A stretch of 64,000 nucleotides of DNA. Origin: Paraburkholderia sp. BL23I1N1. Its GTDB lineage: Bacteria; Pseudomonadota; Gammaproteobacteria; Burkholderiales; Burkholderiaceae. The notes under the pieces are model-generated. The model had not been told where the DNA came from. It made no database searches and saw only the letters and a program-made list of their open reading frames with translations. The stretch is taken from positions 4,960,001-5,024,000 of the forward strand of contig NZ_RAPV01000001.1 of NCBI RefSeq assembly GCF_003610295.1, given 5' to 3'. The position numbers and the translations under genes were made by a program. Shown piece by piece: positions 7,521 to 16,562 of the stretch; position 1 is the stretch's first letter, and the number at the start of each line of letters is the position of its first letter.

Positions 7521-8432
7521 TTATGCGCTTGCCGTATCGAGCGATTTCCGTACGGCGGCTTGTTGTGGTGCTAACGGCAAGGGGTCGGCGGCTTCGGCGA
7601 GTGCGAAAGCCATCTGCATGTCGCGATTGCGCTTGCGCTCACGCACCTGCATCCAGCGGTTGACCGCGATCACGCCGATCGTCACCGTGGTGATGAAGAT
7701 CGTGGCAAGCGCGTTCATTTCCGGATTCAAACCGAGACGCACACGCGAGAACACGACAAGCGGCAAGGTGGTGGAGCCCGGGCCCGACAGGAACGCGGAG
7801 AGCACGAGGTCGTCGAAAGACAGCGTGAACGACAGCAGCCAGCCGGACATCAGCGCCTGCGAGATCAGCGGCAGCGTGATCAGGAAGAACACCTTGAGCG
7901 GCGTGGCGCCGAGATCGAGCGCGGCTTCTTCGAGCGACTTGTTGAGCTCCTTCACCCGCGACTGCACGATGATCGCCACGTACGAGACGCACAGCATCAC
8001 GTGACCGATCCAGATCGTGAAGAGGCCACGGCCCTTCGGCCAGCCGAGCATCTGTTCGAGCGCGACGAACAGCAGCAGCAGCGAGATGCCCTGAATCACT
8101 TCAGGAATCACGAGCGGTGCGTTGATCATGCCGGCGAACAGCGTGAAGCCGCGAAAGCGTCCGAAGCGGGCCAGCACGAACCCCGCCCACGTACCGATCA
8201 CGACCGATGCACACGCGGTCAGCAGACCGATTTTCAGCGACAGCCACGCGGCGTTGAGCAGTTCGCCGTCCTGCAGCAGCGCGCCATACCACTTCAGCGA
8301 GAAGCCGGACCAGACCGTGACGAGCTTCGACTCGTTGAACGAATACACCACCAGGCTGATGATCGGGATATACAGAAACAGAAACCCGAACGTCAGCACG
8401 CTATTGGAAAGCGTTCTATTTGGCTTGATCAT
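7521..8432 (-). CDS. potI: Putrescine ABC transporter permease
   Basis: This 303-residue inner-membrane permease has about six hydrophobic segments. The EAA loop (EEAALDLGATPLKVFFLITLP) contacts the ATPase. It corresponds to the PotI/PotC class of polyamine permeases and pairs with PotH. Its start codon overlaps the potH stop by 4 bp (ATGA), which indicates coupled translation. The C-terminal tail after the last membrane helix is longer than usual and charged (RERKRNRDMQ). Together with PotF, PotG and PotH it imports putrescine from the periplasm using ATP. Confidence 0.92.
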   Translation of the reverse strand: MIKPNRTLSNSVLTFGFLFLYIPIISLVVYSFNESKLVTVWSGFSLKWYGALLQDGELLNAAWLSLKIGLLTACASVVIGTWAGFVLARFGRFRGFTLFAGMINAPLVIPEVIQGISLLLLFVALEQMLGWPKGRGLFTIWIGHVMLCVSYVAIIVQSRVKELNKSLEEAALDLGATPLKVFFLITLPLISQALMSGWLLSFTLSFDDLVLSAFLSGPGSTTLPLVVFSRVRLGLNPEMNALATIFITTVTIGVIAVNRWMQVRERKRNRDMQMAFALAEAADPLPLAPQQAAVRKSLDTASA

Positions 8433-9403
8433 TTCGCGCCCTCCAGTTCCTTGACCTGGTAGTACTGGAACACGGCCATCGGCACGAGCAGCAGTAGCAC
8501 CATGGCGACGGTGACAGCGGATGCCATCGGCCAGTCCATATCGTTGAAGAATTCATCCCACATCACGCGGCCGATCATCAGCGTATCGGCGCCGCCCAGC
8601 AGTTCAGGAATCACGTACTCGCCGACCGCCGGAATGAACACCAGCAGACTGCCGGCGATAATCCCGTTCTTCGACAGCGGCAAGGTGATGCGCGTGAACG
8701 CGGTCCACGGTTTGCAGCCAAGGTCGTAAGCCGCTTCGAGCAGCGTCAGATCCATCTTCACCAGGTGCGCGTACAGCGGCATCACCATGAACGGCAGGTA
8801 TGAATAAACCATGCCGATATAGACGCCAATATCCGTGTGGTAGAGGCGCAACGGTGAATGGATCATGCCGATGGCCATCAGCGTGTGATTGAGCAGGCCG
8901 TCGTCCTTCAGGATGCCGATCCATGCGTAGACGCGGATCAGGAACGACGTCCAGAACGGCAGCATCACGCCCATCATCAGCAGGTTGCGCTTGGTGGGCT
9001 CCGAGCGGGCGATGTAATACGCAATCGGATAGCCGATCAGCAGACAGAAGAAGGTCGAGATTCCAGCCATCTTCAGCGAGCTGATATACGTCGCCACGTA
9101 CAGATCGTCCTGCAGCAGGAACGCGTAGTGGCTGAGCTGCATGGCGAAGTGCACCATGCCGTCCTTGACCATCACGAGATCCGTGTACGGCGGAATGCCC
9201 AGGCGCAGATCGGCGAAGCTGATTTTCAGCACCAGCACGAACGGCAACGCGAAGAACAGAAAGAGCCACAGGAACGGCACACCGATCACGGTCGTACGGC
9301 CCGACGGCACCAGCATCGCGAGGCGTTTTTTCAGGGAGCCGAGCAGCCGGCTGCCGGACGGCGCGCCGAGCGCCGCAGGGGAGGAGGTAGTGGGATTGCT
9401 CAT
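8429..9403 (-). CDS. potH: Putrescine ABC transporter permease
   Basis: This 324-residue permease has an N-terminal cytosolic stretch of about 35 residues, a first membrane helix (PFLWLFLFFALPFVLVLKIS) and five further helices. The EAA loop reads LEAAYDLGCKPWTAFTRITLPL. It belongs to the PotH/PotB class, one of the two membrane subunits of the PotFGHI putrescine importer. It overlaps both neighbours by 4 bp, potG upstream and potI downstream, as expected for subunits made in fixed ratio. Confidence 0.92.
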   Translation of the reverse strand: MSNPTTSSPAALGAPSGSRLLGSLKKRLAMLVPSGRTTVIGVPFLWLFLFFALPFVLVLKISFADLRLGIPPYTDLVMVKDGMVHFAMQLSHYAFLLQDDLYVATYISSLKMAGISTFFCLLIGYPIAYYIARSEPTKRNLLMMGVMLPFWTSFLIRVYAWIGILKDDGLLNHTLMAIGMIHSPLRLYHTDIGVYIGMVYSYLPFMVMPLYAHLVKMDLTLLEAAYDLGCKPWTAFTRITLPLSKNGIIAGSLLVFIPAVGEYVIPELLGGADTLMIGRVMWDEFFNDMDWPMASAVTVAMVLLLLVPMAVFQYYQVKELEGAK

Positions 9404-10563
9404 TGCGTCAGCACCACGCCGCTAGCCGGCGACCAGTAGACGAACACGTCGTCGTTATAGGACGGCGCACCTTCGCTCATCAGGTGCGAGCTGGAGAGAT
9501 TCGACACAACCGTCTTGCCGCTCGGCAGGCGCACGTGATACAGCGAATAACTGCCCATGTACGCGACGTCCGAGACCACGCCGCGCGCCCAGTTGTGCGG
9601 CGTGCCCGGCCGTTCGAGCGAGACCTTCACGCGTTCCGGGCGCACCGAGATGCCTACCGGCATGCCGAGCGGCCCGGTAATGCCGTGGCTCACGTAGATG
9701 CGCGATTCAAGGTCTTCGCTTTCGACGAAGATGTGGTCCGGTTCATCCGCGACCACGGTGCCTTCGAACAGATTGGTCGAGCCGATGAACTCCGCCGAGA
9801 AGCGGCTATTCGGAAACTCGTACACCTGGCTGGGCGAGCCGATCTGCACGATGCGGCCTTCGCTCATCACGGCGAGGCGCCCGGCCATCGTCATCGCTTC
9901 TTCCTGATCGTGCGTCACCATCACGCAGGTCACGTCGACCTTCTCGATGATGTTGACCAGTTCGAGCTGGGTTTTCTGGCGGATCTTTTTATCGAGCGCC
10001 GACATCGGTTCGTCGAGCAGCAGCAGCTTGGGGCGCTTGACGAGCGAGCGGGCCAGCGCCACACGCTGCTGCTGTCCACCGGACAGCTGATGCGGCTTGC
10101 GTTGCGCGTATTTGCTCATCTGCACCAGATTGAGCGCGTCGGCAACGCGTTCCTTGATTTCGTTCTTCGGCGCGCCTTCCTGCTTGAGGCCGAAGGCGAT
10201 ATTCGCTTCGACGCTCATGTGCGGGAACAGCGCATACGACTGGAACATCATGTTGACTGGCCGCTTGTAAGGCGGCATCGCGGCGAGATCTTCGCCGTCG
10301 ACGAAAATGCGCCCGGACGTGACCGACTCGAGCCCTGCGAGCATGCGCAGGAGCGTGGACTTGCCGCAGCCGGAGCTGCCGAGCAGTGCGAACAGTTCGT
10401 TCTTGGCGATGTTCAGACTGACGTTGTCGACAGCGGTGCTGTCGCCGAATTTTTTCACGACATTTTCGATGCGAACGAATTCGTCCGATTTCGATTTTGT
10501 CGTCGGGGCGGGGCGGGCCATCTGGGTGGCGCCGGCTACGCTTTTTGATGTCGTCGAGTTCAT
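9400..10563 (-). CDS. potG: Putrescine ABC transporter ATP-binding protein
   Basis: This 387-residue ATPase energises the PotFGHI importer on the cytosolic side. It has a Walker A motif (GSSGCGKST, residues 62-70), a Q-loop (FQSYALFPH), the signature LSGGQQQR (160-167), Walker B (LLLLDEP, 180-186), and the switch histidine in VTHDQEE. A C-terminal TOBE region follows (about 290-385, SVRPERVKVS). The start is ATG 10563 (MNSTTSKS), with AAGGA 10 bp upstream; earlier in-frame codons run through the hairpin region. A start at the internal MARPAPTTK is also possible. It could equally be called potA; the neighbours make potG the better name. Confidence 0.92.
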   Translation of the reverse strand: MNSTTSKSVAGATQMARPAPTTKSKSDEFVRIENVVKKFGDSTAVDNVSLNIAKNELFALLGSSGCGKSTLLRMLAGLESVTSGRIFVDGEDLAAMPPYKRPVNMMFQSYALFPHMSVEANIAFGLKQEGAPKNEIKERVADALNLVQMSKYAQRKPHQLSGGQQQRVALARSLVKRPKLLLLDEPMSALDKKIRQKTQLELVNIIEKVDVTCVMVTHDQEEAMTMAGRLAVMSEGRIVQIGSPSQVYEFPNSRFSAEFIGSTNLFEGTVVADEPDHIFVESEDLESRIYVSHGITGPLGMPVGISVRPERVKVSLERPGTPHNWARGVVSDVAYMGSYSLYHVRLPSGKTVVSNLSSSHLMSEGAPSYNDDVFVYWSPASGVVLTQ

Positions 10564-10714
10564 GATGTAACCATTCCTTGCGGATCGCGAGCGCAAGTGT
10601 CTCCATACGAGGCGCGGGAAGCGGCTCGCAAGATGCGCTGCGATCGGAAAACACGGGACTGCGCGCGGGTGGACCTTAAAAGCACGCAGGCTGACTACTG
10701 TTACTGCCATTCAT

Positions 10715-10744
10715 GCGCTCAGGGTTCGAGCGATCCCTGAGCGC
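10715..10744 (-). terminator. Perfect 10-bp hairpin between potF and potG
   Basis: GCGCTCAGGG (10715-10724) and CCCTGAGCGC (10735-10744) are perfect complements with a 10-base loop. It lies 30 bp after the potF stop in a 210-bp gap, the widest in the operon. No U-run follows on the minus strand. Such hairpins after binding-protein genes commonly protect the upstream message and lower transcription into the rest of the operon, which would give PotF excess over the membrane subunits. Confidence 0.55.
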
Positions 10745-10773
10745 GGAATCGATTCTTATTAATTGGCCATTAA

Positions 10774-11895
10774 TTAATGACCGGTTTTAAGCTGCGCCCA
10801 AAGGCGGTTTTCAAGGCGCAGAATGTCGGTGGGCATCGGTTTCATGAGCGTCATCTTGCTCAATACTTCGTCACCCGGATAAACAGTCGTATCCTGTGCG
10901 ACGCCCGGCGTGACGAACTGGCGCGCGGCCTTGTTCGCAGTCGGGTAGAACACTTCATTAGTGATCGCGGCGTTGACCTTCGGGTCTTCGATGTAATTGA
11001 TCCACTTCAGCGCGGCTTCAGGGTGCGGCGCGTCTTTCGGGATCACCATCACGTCGAACCACAGCAGACCGCCTTCCTTGACGTTCGAGAATTTCACCTG
11101 ATACGAACGCTTGGCTTCAGCGGTACGGCGGCTGGCGATGCCGACGTCGCCGGACCATGCCACGGCGACGCAGACGTCGTTGTTAGCGAGATCGTTGATG
11201 TAGCCGGACGAATTGAATTGGGTGATATACGGGCGGACTTTCTTCAGCACTTCGAACGCGGCCTGATAATCGGCAGGGTTCGTGCTGTTCGGGTCCTTAT
11301 GCATGTATTGCAGCGTGGCGGCGAACACGTCGACCGCCTGGTCGAGGAACGACACGCCGCAGCCTTTCAGCTTTGACAGATTGGCCGGGTCGAACACGAG
11401 CGCCCAGCTATCGACCGGCGCATTCGCACCGAGTGCTTTCTGCACGGCCTGCACGTTGTAGCCAATACCGTCAGTACCGTAGGCCCAAGGTACACCGTAC
11501 TGATTGCCCGGATCCGCGTCGCTAATCATCTTCATCAGCACAGGGTCGAGGTTCGCAAGGTTCGGTAGCTTCGATTTGTCGAGCTTCATGTACACGCCGG
11601 CCTGAATCTGCTTGGCCATGTAGTTCGACGTCGGGACCACGATATCGTAACCGGAGCTGCCCGCGAGCAGTTTGGCCTGCAACGTATCATCGCTATCGTA
11701 GTTATCGTATTTGACCTTGATGCCGTCCTGCTTCTCGAAGTTCGGGATCGTGTCCTTCGCAATATAGTCGGACCAGTTGTAGACATTCAGTTCCGTGTCG
11801 GCCGCAAGGGCCGGCGTAACCGACAACGCCGCAAAACCCGTGAAGGCGAGAAGCGCGGCCCCCGCGACCGCATGACGAAGATGACAAACGCTCAT
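10774..11895 (-). CDS. potF: Periplasmic putrescine-binding protein
   Basis: This 373-residue protein has a signal peptide (core GAALLAFTGFAAL, cleavage after ALA near residue 31). The mature part starts with TELNVYNWSDYIAKDT, the hallmark of PotF/PotD polyamine-binding proteins. Other family motifs are YDNYDSDDTLQAKLLAGSSG, VPWAYGTDGIGYN and CVAVAWSGDVGIA. It captures putrescine in the periplasm and delivers it to PotHI. The ATG at 11895 is preceded by AAGGGA at a normal distance. Hairpins flank the gene on both sides, which suggests separate control of its dosage within the operon. Spermidine as a second ligand cannot be excluded. Confidence 0.93.
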   Translation of the reverse strand: MSVCHLRHAVAGAALLAFTGFAALSVTPALAADTELNVYNWSDYIAKDTIPNFEKQDGIKVKYDNYDSDDTLQAKLLAGSSGYDIVVPTSNYMAKQIQAGVYMKLDKSKLPNLANLDPVLMKMISDADPGNQYGVPWAYGTDGIGYNVQAVQKALGANAPVDSWALVFDPANLSKLKGCGVSFLDQAVDVFAATLQYMHKDPNSTNPADYQAAFEVLKKVRPYITQFNSSGYINDLANNDVCVAVAWSGDVGIASRRTAEAKRSYQVKFSNVKEGGLLWFDVMVIPKDAPHPEAALKWINYIEDPKVNAAITNEVFYPTANKAARQFVTPGVAQDTTVYPGDEVLSKMTLMKPMPTDILRLENRLWAQLKTGH

Positions 11896-11919
11896 GGTTT
11901 TTTCCCTTGATGTGAAGAA

Positions 11920-11956
11920 CCGGCATGAGCGCGAATCGTGGGTGTGCCCATGCCGG
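11920..11956 (-). promoter_or_regulatory. Inverted repeat in the leader of potF
   Basis: CCGGCATG (11920-11927) and CATGCCGG (11949-11956) form an 8-bp perfect stem with a 21-base loop in the 73-bp gap between spuC and potF. It begins 12 bp past the spuC stop and ends about 25 bp before the potF start. It could be an RNA processing or stability element, or a protein-binding dyad. Confidence 0.4.
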
Positions 11957-11968
11957 AACGAACTGCCG

Positions 11969-13414
11969 TTACGAAATGCCGAGTTGTTGTGCAGTCGCGT
12001 CGATGGCTTTTTTGGCCTTCGAAACGATTTCGTCGATTTCCAGCTTGTTGATCACGAGCGGCGGCGACAGAAGCATCCGGTCGCCGGTGGCGCGCATGAT
12101 GAGGTTGCCGTTGAAGCAGAAGTCGCGGCAGATCGTGCCGACGTCACCGCCATTGGCGAATCGCTTGCGCGTTTTCGGGTCTTCTGCGAGTTGCAGGCCG
12201 GCCACCAGACCCGCGCCGGCGATTTCACCGACGATCGGGTGATTGGCAAACGTGTCGCGCAACTTCTTCTGGAAGTACGGACCCGTGTCGGTCTTGACGC
12301 GTTCGACGATCTTCTCGTCGCGCAGAAGTTTCAGATTGGCGAGCGCCACCGCCGCCGCCACCGGGTGGCCGGAGTAGGTGAGGCCGTGATTGAAGTCGCC
12401 GTGCTCGATGATGGCCTTGGCCACGCGATCATGCAGGCCGACCGCGCCCATCGGCACATAGCCGCTCGTCAGGCCCTTGGCCAGCGTGATCAGATCCGGC
12501 TCGAAACCGAAGTGCTGATGCGCGAACCATTCGCCAGTCCGGCCGAAGCCGCCGATCACTTCGTCGGCGACCAGCAGGATGTCGTACTTGCGGCAGATGC
12601 GCTGGATTTCCGGCCAGTATGTCGAGGCCGGGAAGATCACGCCGCCCGCACCCTGGAAAGGCTCACCGATAAACGCGGCGACATTGTCCGCGCCGATTTC
12701 GAGGATCTTCGCTTCGAGTTGCTGCGCACGGGCCAGCGCGAATTCTTCCGGCGTCAGATTGCCTTGTGCTTCGCCGAAGAAATACGGCTGGTCGATATGA
12801 ACGATGTTCTCGACCTTCGAGGGCATCTGGTCATGCATGTAGCCCATGCCGCCCAGCGTGCCGCCGGCGATCGTCGAACCGTGATAGCCGTTCTTGCGCG
12901 AGATGACGACCTTCTTCGAGTGCTTGCCTTGCGTCGCCCAGTATTGATGGACGATGCGCAGCACGGTGTCGTTGCCTTCCGAACCGCTGTTGCAATAGAA
13001 GAAGTGATTGAACGGTTCCGGCGCCAGCTCCGCGAGCATGGCCGACAGTTCGATCACCGGCGGATGCGTGGTCTTGAAGAAGGTATTGTAGAAGGGCAAT
13101 TCCTGCATTTGCCGGTACGCGGCGTCGGCCAGTTCCTTGCGGCCATAACCGACGTTCACGCACCACAAACCGGCCATGCCGTCGATGATCTTGTTGCCTT
13201 CCGAATCCCACAGGTACACGCCTTGCGCTTTGACGATCACGCGGCTACCGGCGCGATTGAGCGAGCCCATGTCCGAAAACGGATGGATGTGATGGGCCGC
13301 GTCGAGCGCGCGGTATTCGGCGGTGCTGCGTTGTTGTGTGGCTTGTACGCTTGCGGCGGCGCTGGGTTGCAGGGCCGGTTGCACGTAAGCGACTTCTTCT
13401 GTTCTGTAGCTCAT
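11969..13414 (-). CDS. spuC: Putrescine aminotransferase (class III, PLP-dependent)
   Basis: This 481-residue class III aminotransferase carries the PLP-binding aspartate (LLVADEVIGGFGRTG, D284), the Schiff-base lysine (LITLAKGLTSGY, K313) and the phosphate-binding NSGSEGNDT. It resembles SpuC, which transfers the amino group of putrescine to pyruvate, giving 4-aminobutyraldehyde and alanine. This offers a route from putrescine to GABA that bypasses gamma-glutamylation; the aldehyde would be oxidised by the PuuC-type dehydrogenase. It sits between puuA and potF with gaps of 61 and 73 bp. Other omega-transaminase substrates are possible, but the context supports putrescine. Confidence 0.88.
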   Translation of the reverse strand: MSYRTEEVAYVQPALQPSAAASVQATQQRSTAEYRALDAAHHIHPFSDMGSLNRAGSRVIVKAQGVYLWDSEGNKIIDGMAGLWCVNVGYGRKELADAAYRQMQELPFYNTFFKTTHPPVIELSAMLAELAPEPFNHFFYCNSGSEGNDTVLRIVHQYWATQGKHSKKVVISRKNGYHGSTIAGGTLGGMGYMHDQMPSKVENIVHIDQPYFFGEAQGNLTPEEFALARAQQLEAKILEIGADNVAAFIGEPFQGAGGVIFPASTYWPEIQRICRKYDILLVADEVIGGFGRTGEWFAHQHFGFEPDLITLAKGLTSGYVPMGAVGLHDRVAKAIIEHGDFNHGLTYSGHPVAAAVALANLKLLRDEKIVERVKTDTGPYFQKKLRDTFANHPIVGEIAGAGLVAGLQLAEDPKTRKRFANGGDVGTICRDFCFNGNLIMRATGDRMLLSPPLVINKLEIDEIVSKAKKAIDATAQQLGIS

Positions 13415-13475
13415 ACTGCCTCCAGGTTTTTTGCGTTTGCGGGCGACGTTATGAATGAAGACCGTGAATCGGGTC

Positions 13476-14810
13476 TTAAACGTGCAGCAGCAAATGCCGG
13501 CGTTCCCACGAGCTGATCACGCGGAAAAACGCTTCGTATTCGGTTTCTTTCAGAGCGAGGTACGCCTTGACGAATTTCTCGCCGAGAATCTCGGCCATCG
13601 GTTCGCACGCGCCCATCAGTGTCAACCCTTCTTCCAGATTGCGCGGCAACTGGTAGGGCAGTTCGTAACCGTCGCTGAGCAGCGGCTCGGTTGGCTCCAG
13701 ATTTTGCGTCATGCCAAGATACCCGGCAGCCAGTGTCGCGGCAATCGCCAGATACGGATTGCAGTCCACGCCCGGGATGCGGTTTTCGATGCGGCGAGCA
13801 GCCGGCCCCGAATGCGGAATCCGGAAGCCCACCGTACGGTTGTCGTAACCCCATGCCACGTTGATCGGCGCAGCCATGAAGCGCGACAGGCGGCGATACG
13901 AGTTGATGTACGGCGCGAAAATCGGCATCAGCGCCGGCGTGTATTTCTGCAAACCGGCGATATAGCCGGTGAAGAGCGACGTGGGCTTGCCGTCCGCACC
14001 GGTGAACAGGTTGTGGCCGGTTTCTTCGTCCACGAGGCTCTGGTGCATGTGCATCGCCGAGCCCGGTTCGCCTTCCATCGGCTTGGCCATGAAGGTCGCG
14101 TACATCTTGTGACGCAGCGCGGCTTCACGCACCGTGCGCTTGAACAGGAACACGCTGTCGGCAAGCTTCAGCGGATCGCCGTGCATGAAGTTGATTTCCA
14201 TCTGCGCGGCGCCGACTTCGTGAATCAGCGTGTCGACTTCCAGTTCCTGCACCTCGCAGTATTCATAGATGTCTTCGAACAGCGGATCGAATTCGTTGAC
14301 CGCTTCGATCGAATACGCCTGACGTCCAGTCTCCGGACGGCCCGTGCGACCGATGGGCGGTTGCAGCGGCAGATCCGGGTCCTTGTTCATGTCGACCAGA
14401 TAGAACTCGAGCTCAGGCGCGATAACCGGCTTCCAGCCCTTGGCCTTATAGAGTTCGAGCACGCGGCGCAGCACACGGCGCGGCGAGATCGCGACGGGCG
14501 TGCCGTCGAAGTGAACGCAATCGTGAATCACCTGGGCGGTCGGATCGACAGCCCATGGAATCATGCGGATGGTGCTGGCGTCGGGCACGCACACCATATC
14601 CGGATCGGTGACGCCGGTGAGCGTGCCGTCTTCCGGATAGTCGCCTGTGACGGTCTGGATCATCACCGCCTGCGGCAAGCGCATGGACTCGCCGGATTCG
14701 AACTTGCTGCGCGGAATGATCTTGCCGCGTGCGATCCCGGCCATATCCGGAATGATCGCTTCGATCTCGGTGACGCGGTTCTTCTTCAGGAAGTCGTCGA
14801 TTTCATGCAT
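13476..14810 (-). CDS. puuA: Gamma-glutamylputrescine synthetase (glutamine synthetase family)
   Basis: This 444-residue cytosolic ligase has the glutamine-synthetase fold. The N-terminal beta-grasp domain covers about 1-100, and the catalytic domain has VIAPELEFYLVD, AAQMEINF, GSAMHMHQSL and the substrate-site NRTVGFRIPHSGPAARRIENR. It should ligate glutamate to putrescine with ATP, the first step of the Puu pathway. ATG 14810 (MHEIDDFLKKNRV) is preceded by GAGAGAATAACC; the in-frame extension to 14978 overlaps the upstream gene and lacks family similarity. It lies 32 bp downstream of puuD. A paralogous GlnA-like enzyme acting on another amine is the alternative. Confidence 0.9.
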   Translation of the reverse strand: MHEIDDFLKKNRVTEIEAIIPDMAGIARGKIIPRSKFESGESMRLPQAVMIQTVTGDYPEDGTLTGVTDPDMVCVPDASTIRMIPWAVDPTAQVIHDCVHFDGTPVAISPRRVLRRVLELYKAKGWKPVIAPELEFYLVDMNKDPDLPLQPPIGRTGRPETGRQAYSIEAVNEFDPLFEDIYEYCEVQELEVDTLIHEVGAAQMEINFMHGDPLKLADSVFLFKRTVREAALRHKMYATFMAKPMEGEPGSAMHMHQSLVDEETGHNLFTGADGKPTSLFTGYIAGLQKYTPALMPIFAPYINSYRRLSRFMAAPINVAWGYDNRTVGFRIPHSGPAARRIENRIPGVDCNPYLAIAATLAAGYLGMTQNLEPTEPLLSDGYELPYQLPRNLEEGLTLMGACEPMAEILGEKFVKAYLALKETEYEAFFRVISSWERRHLLLHV

Positions 14811-14842
14811 GGTTATTCTCTCAGTTTTGGTGCGCGACCGGC

Positions 14843-15637
14843 TCAGGCATGCGTGGCGGCGGCGGATGCCGCGCCATAGCCGGCCTTGGTGCGCATTCGA
14901 TCGCGGCAGGCTTTGCCGAAGGCGCGAAAGATCGCGGTGGACAGTGCGTCGCTGGCATGCTTCCATTCCGGGTGCCACTGCACACCCAGCGCGAAGGCAC
15001 GCGCATCTTTCACACTGACCGCTTCGATCAATCCGTCCGGCGCGATGGCTTCAGCCACCAGTCCCACGCCCAGCCGCTCGACGCCCTGACCGTGCAATGA
15101 ATTCACACGCGCTTCATTCGTGCCGCCCGCGAGGCGCTGCAACAAGCCGCCCTCTGTCAGCCTGATCGAATGCGACGGTGCGTATTGCACGTCGAGGTCG
15201 TCTTCCTTGTTCTCGCGATGGTCGTTCAAGCCGGCCACCGCGTGAACGCTTTGATGCAACGTCCCGCCGAACACCACGTTCATTTCCTGGAAGCCCCGGC
15301 ATACCGCCAGCACCGGCACGCCCGCGGCGATTGCCGCGTTCAGGAGCGGCAGCGTCGTCGCATCGCGTGCGGCGTCGTGCAGCGTGCCCGGCGTGCTGGG
15401 ATGACCGCCGTAGCGGTGCGGCTCGACATTCGAATAGCTGCCGGTAAACAGTAAGCCGTCGACGGCGTCCAGCACGTCCGCGGTGGACTGACGCTCGCCG
15501 AGCGCCGGCAGCAACATGGCCAGCGCATGCGAGCCGTCCACGATCGCCGCGATGTATTTCTCGCCGGTGACGTGCGATGGGTGGACTCCCATCATCGTTC
15601 TGTCGGCGCTGATGCCGACCAGGGGTTTGTTTCGCAT
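14843..15637 (-). CDS. puuD: Gamma-glutamyl-GABA hydrolase (class I glutamine amidotransferase-like)
   Basis: This 264-residue hydrolase has a class I amidotransferase triad: nucleophile Cys113 in VLAVCRGFQEMN, and His222 and Glu224 in GVQWHPEWKH. The block MNVVFGGTLHQ is typical of PuuD. It should release glutamate and GABA from gamma-glutamyl-GABA, the last step of the pathway. ATG 15637 (MRNKPLVGISADR) is the family-like start; a longer in-frame form to 15760 adds 41 residues without similarity. No strong ribosome binding site is visible before 15637. It is the first gene of the minus-strand putrescine operon, so the operon promoter should lie in the following 0.9-kb gap. Confidence 0.87.
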   Translation of the reverse strand: MRNKPLVGISADRTMMGVHPSHVTGEKYIAAIVDGSHALAMLLPALGERQSTADVLDAVDGLLFTGSYSNVEPHRYGGHPSTPGTLHDAARDATTLPLLNAAIAAGVPVLAVCRGFQEMNVVFGGTLHQSVHAVAGLNDHRENKEDDLDVQYAPSHSIRLTEGGLLQRLAGGTNEARVNSLHGQGVERLGVGLVAEAIAPDGLIEAVSVKDARAFALGVQWHPEWKHASDALSTAIFRAFGKACRDRMRTKAGYGAASAAATHA

Positions 15638-16562
15638 AACAGGTAGACGTGTATGTTCCCCGCGGGACGCGGCACGAACAACGTTAAACACAGCGCGGCA
15701 CGATTCCGCAACCGGACGCAAGGCGTCAGGCCACCGGGTAGTGCAGGCGGCCGTCGTCAACTGAACGCGCCGCGCGTGGTATCAGATGGGCCGTTCGATT
15801 TGATCCGTTGCGGTGCGCAACTGATCTGATCCGCATGAAGCGCATAGGCGGCAGACGGCACCGCACATGCACGAACGCATGGCTCAAGAGAGAGCGCGCT
15901 CACGCAAACGGACAAATCGAACGGCAAAAAGGGGGGAGGCGCTACGGCAGCAACGAGGCGACTTCGTCCGTGCGCACGGCAATGAAGGCGCGCGCGGAGA
16001 TGGAGTTGTGACGTCGAACTGAACGGCGGGACAGGATCGTGAAGACGGACAGGAAGCGGCGGAACGCAAGGCTGCCGTTGCTGCCGTCGGCGATGGCGCC
16101 GTCAGCGCGAGGACAACTCGCCTGACTTCGATTCCATCTCACCAAAGGGCCTCGGACTCTCACGATTACACTCGACTAGCGACGTTGAAAGTATTGAACG
16201 CTTGCTCGAAAAACGCACTGGGCGTTTAAAGAAACATCACGCTGGGATGATCGACTCTGACCGATGCGAACTGGGTTCGCTGTATCAAAAAACACATGTT
16301 CGTGTTCCGTGACGTCGGCATGACGATCGCCTGAGAACCATCGTATACGAGCCAATAATGCCGTCAAATCATTTTTATAAAAGAATTATCAGGGCTTTCC
16401 CGGGGGTGTCGCTAGAATCCCGGCCTGTGGGAACATTCGTTGCGCGTGTCATATTTCGGAATCCTTTCAGGGTTTTCCCCAGCGGCGCAACGATTAAAGT
16501 GATTAGAATATTCAACACTCGCGGGCATATGTTGCCCGAGCCCACGCGCCCCGATCGTTTCC
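15638..16562. other. 925-bp divergent regulatory gap between puuD and puuR
   Basis: No convincing gene is present. Its puuR-proximal third is AT-rich compared with its surroundings (for example AATCATTTTTATAAAAGAATTATC near 16367-16390). A possible minus-strand promoter is TTGACG (complement of 16362-16367) with TACGAT (complement of 16340-16345) at 16-bp spacing, though this would leave a leader of about 700 bases to puuD. PuuR would be expected to bind somewhere here. A weak candidate, TTAGAATATTCAACA near 16503, is too poor a match to name as a site. Confidence 0.45.

Noticed and set aside
5884..8004. A 706-codon open frame on the plus strand opposite the porin and potI
   Set aside because: It is antisense to two clear genes, has an Arg/Val-rich composition typical of a mirror frame in high-GC DNA, and shows no domain.
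11894..13516. A 540-codon plus-strand frame opposite spuC
   Set aside because: It is a mirror frame of a well-supported aminotransferase with no motifs of its own. The same holds for the long frames opposite puuA, puuC and the aroG gene.
16500..16520. Possible PuuR box (TTAGAATATTCAACA)
   Set aside because: The match to the E. coli PuuR consensus as I remember it is only about half the positions, and no second copy was found near puuD.
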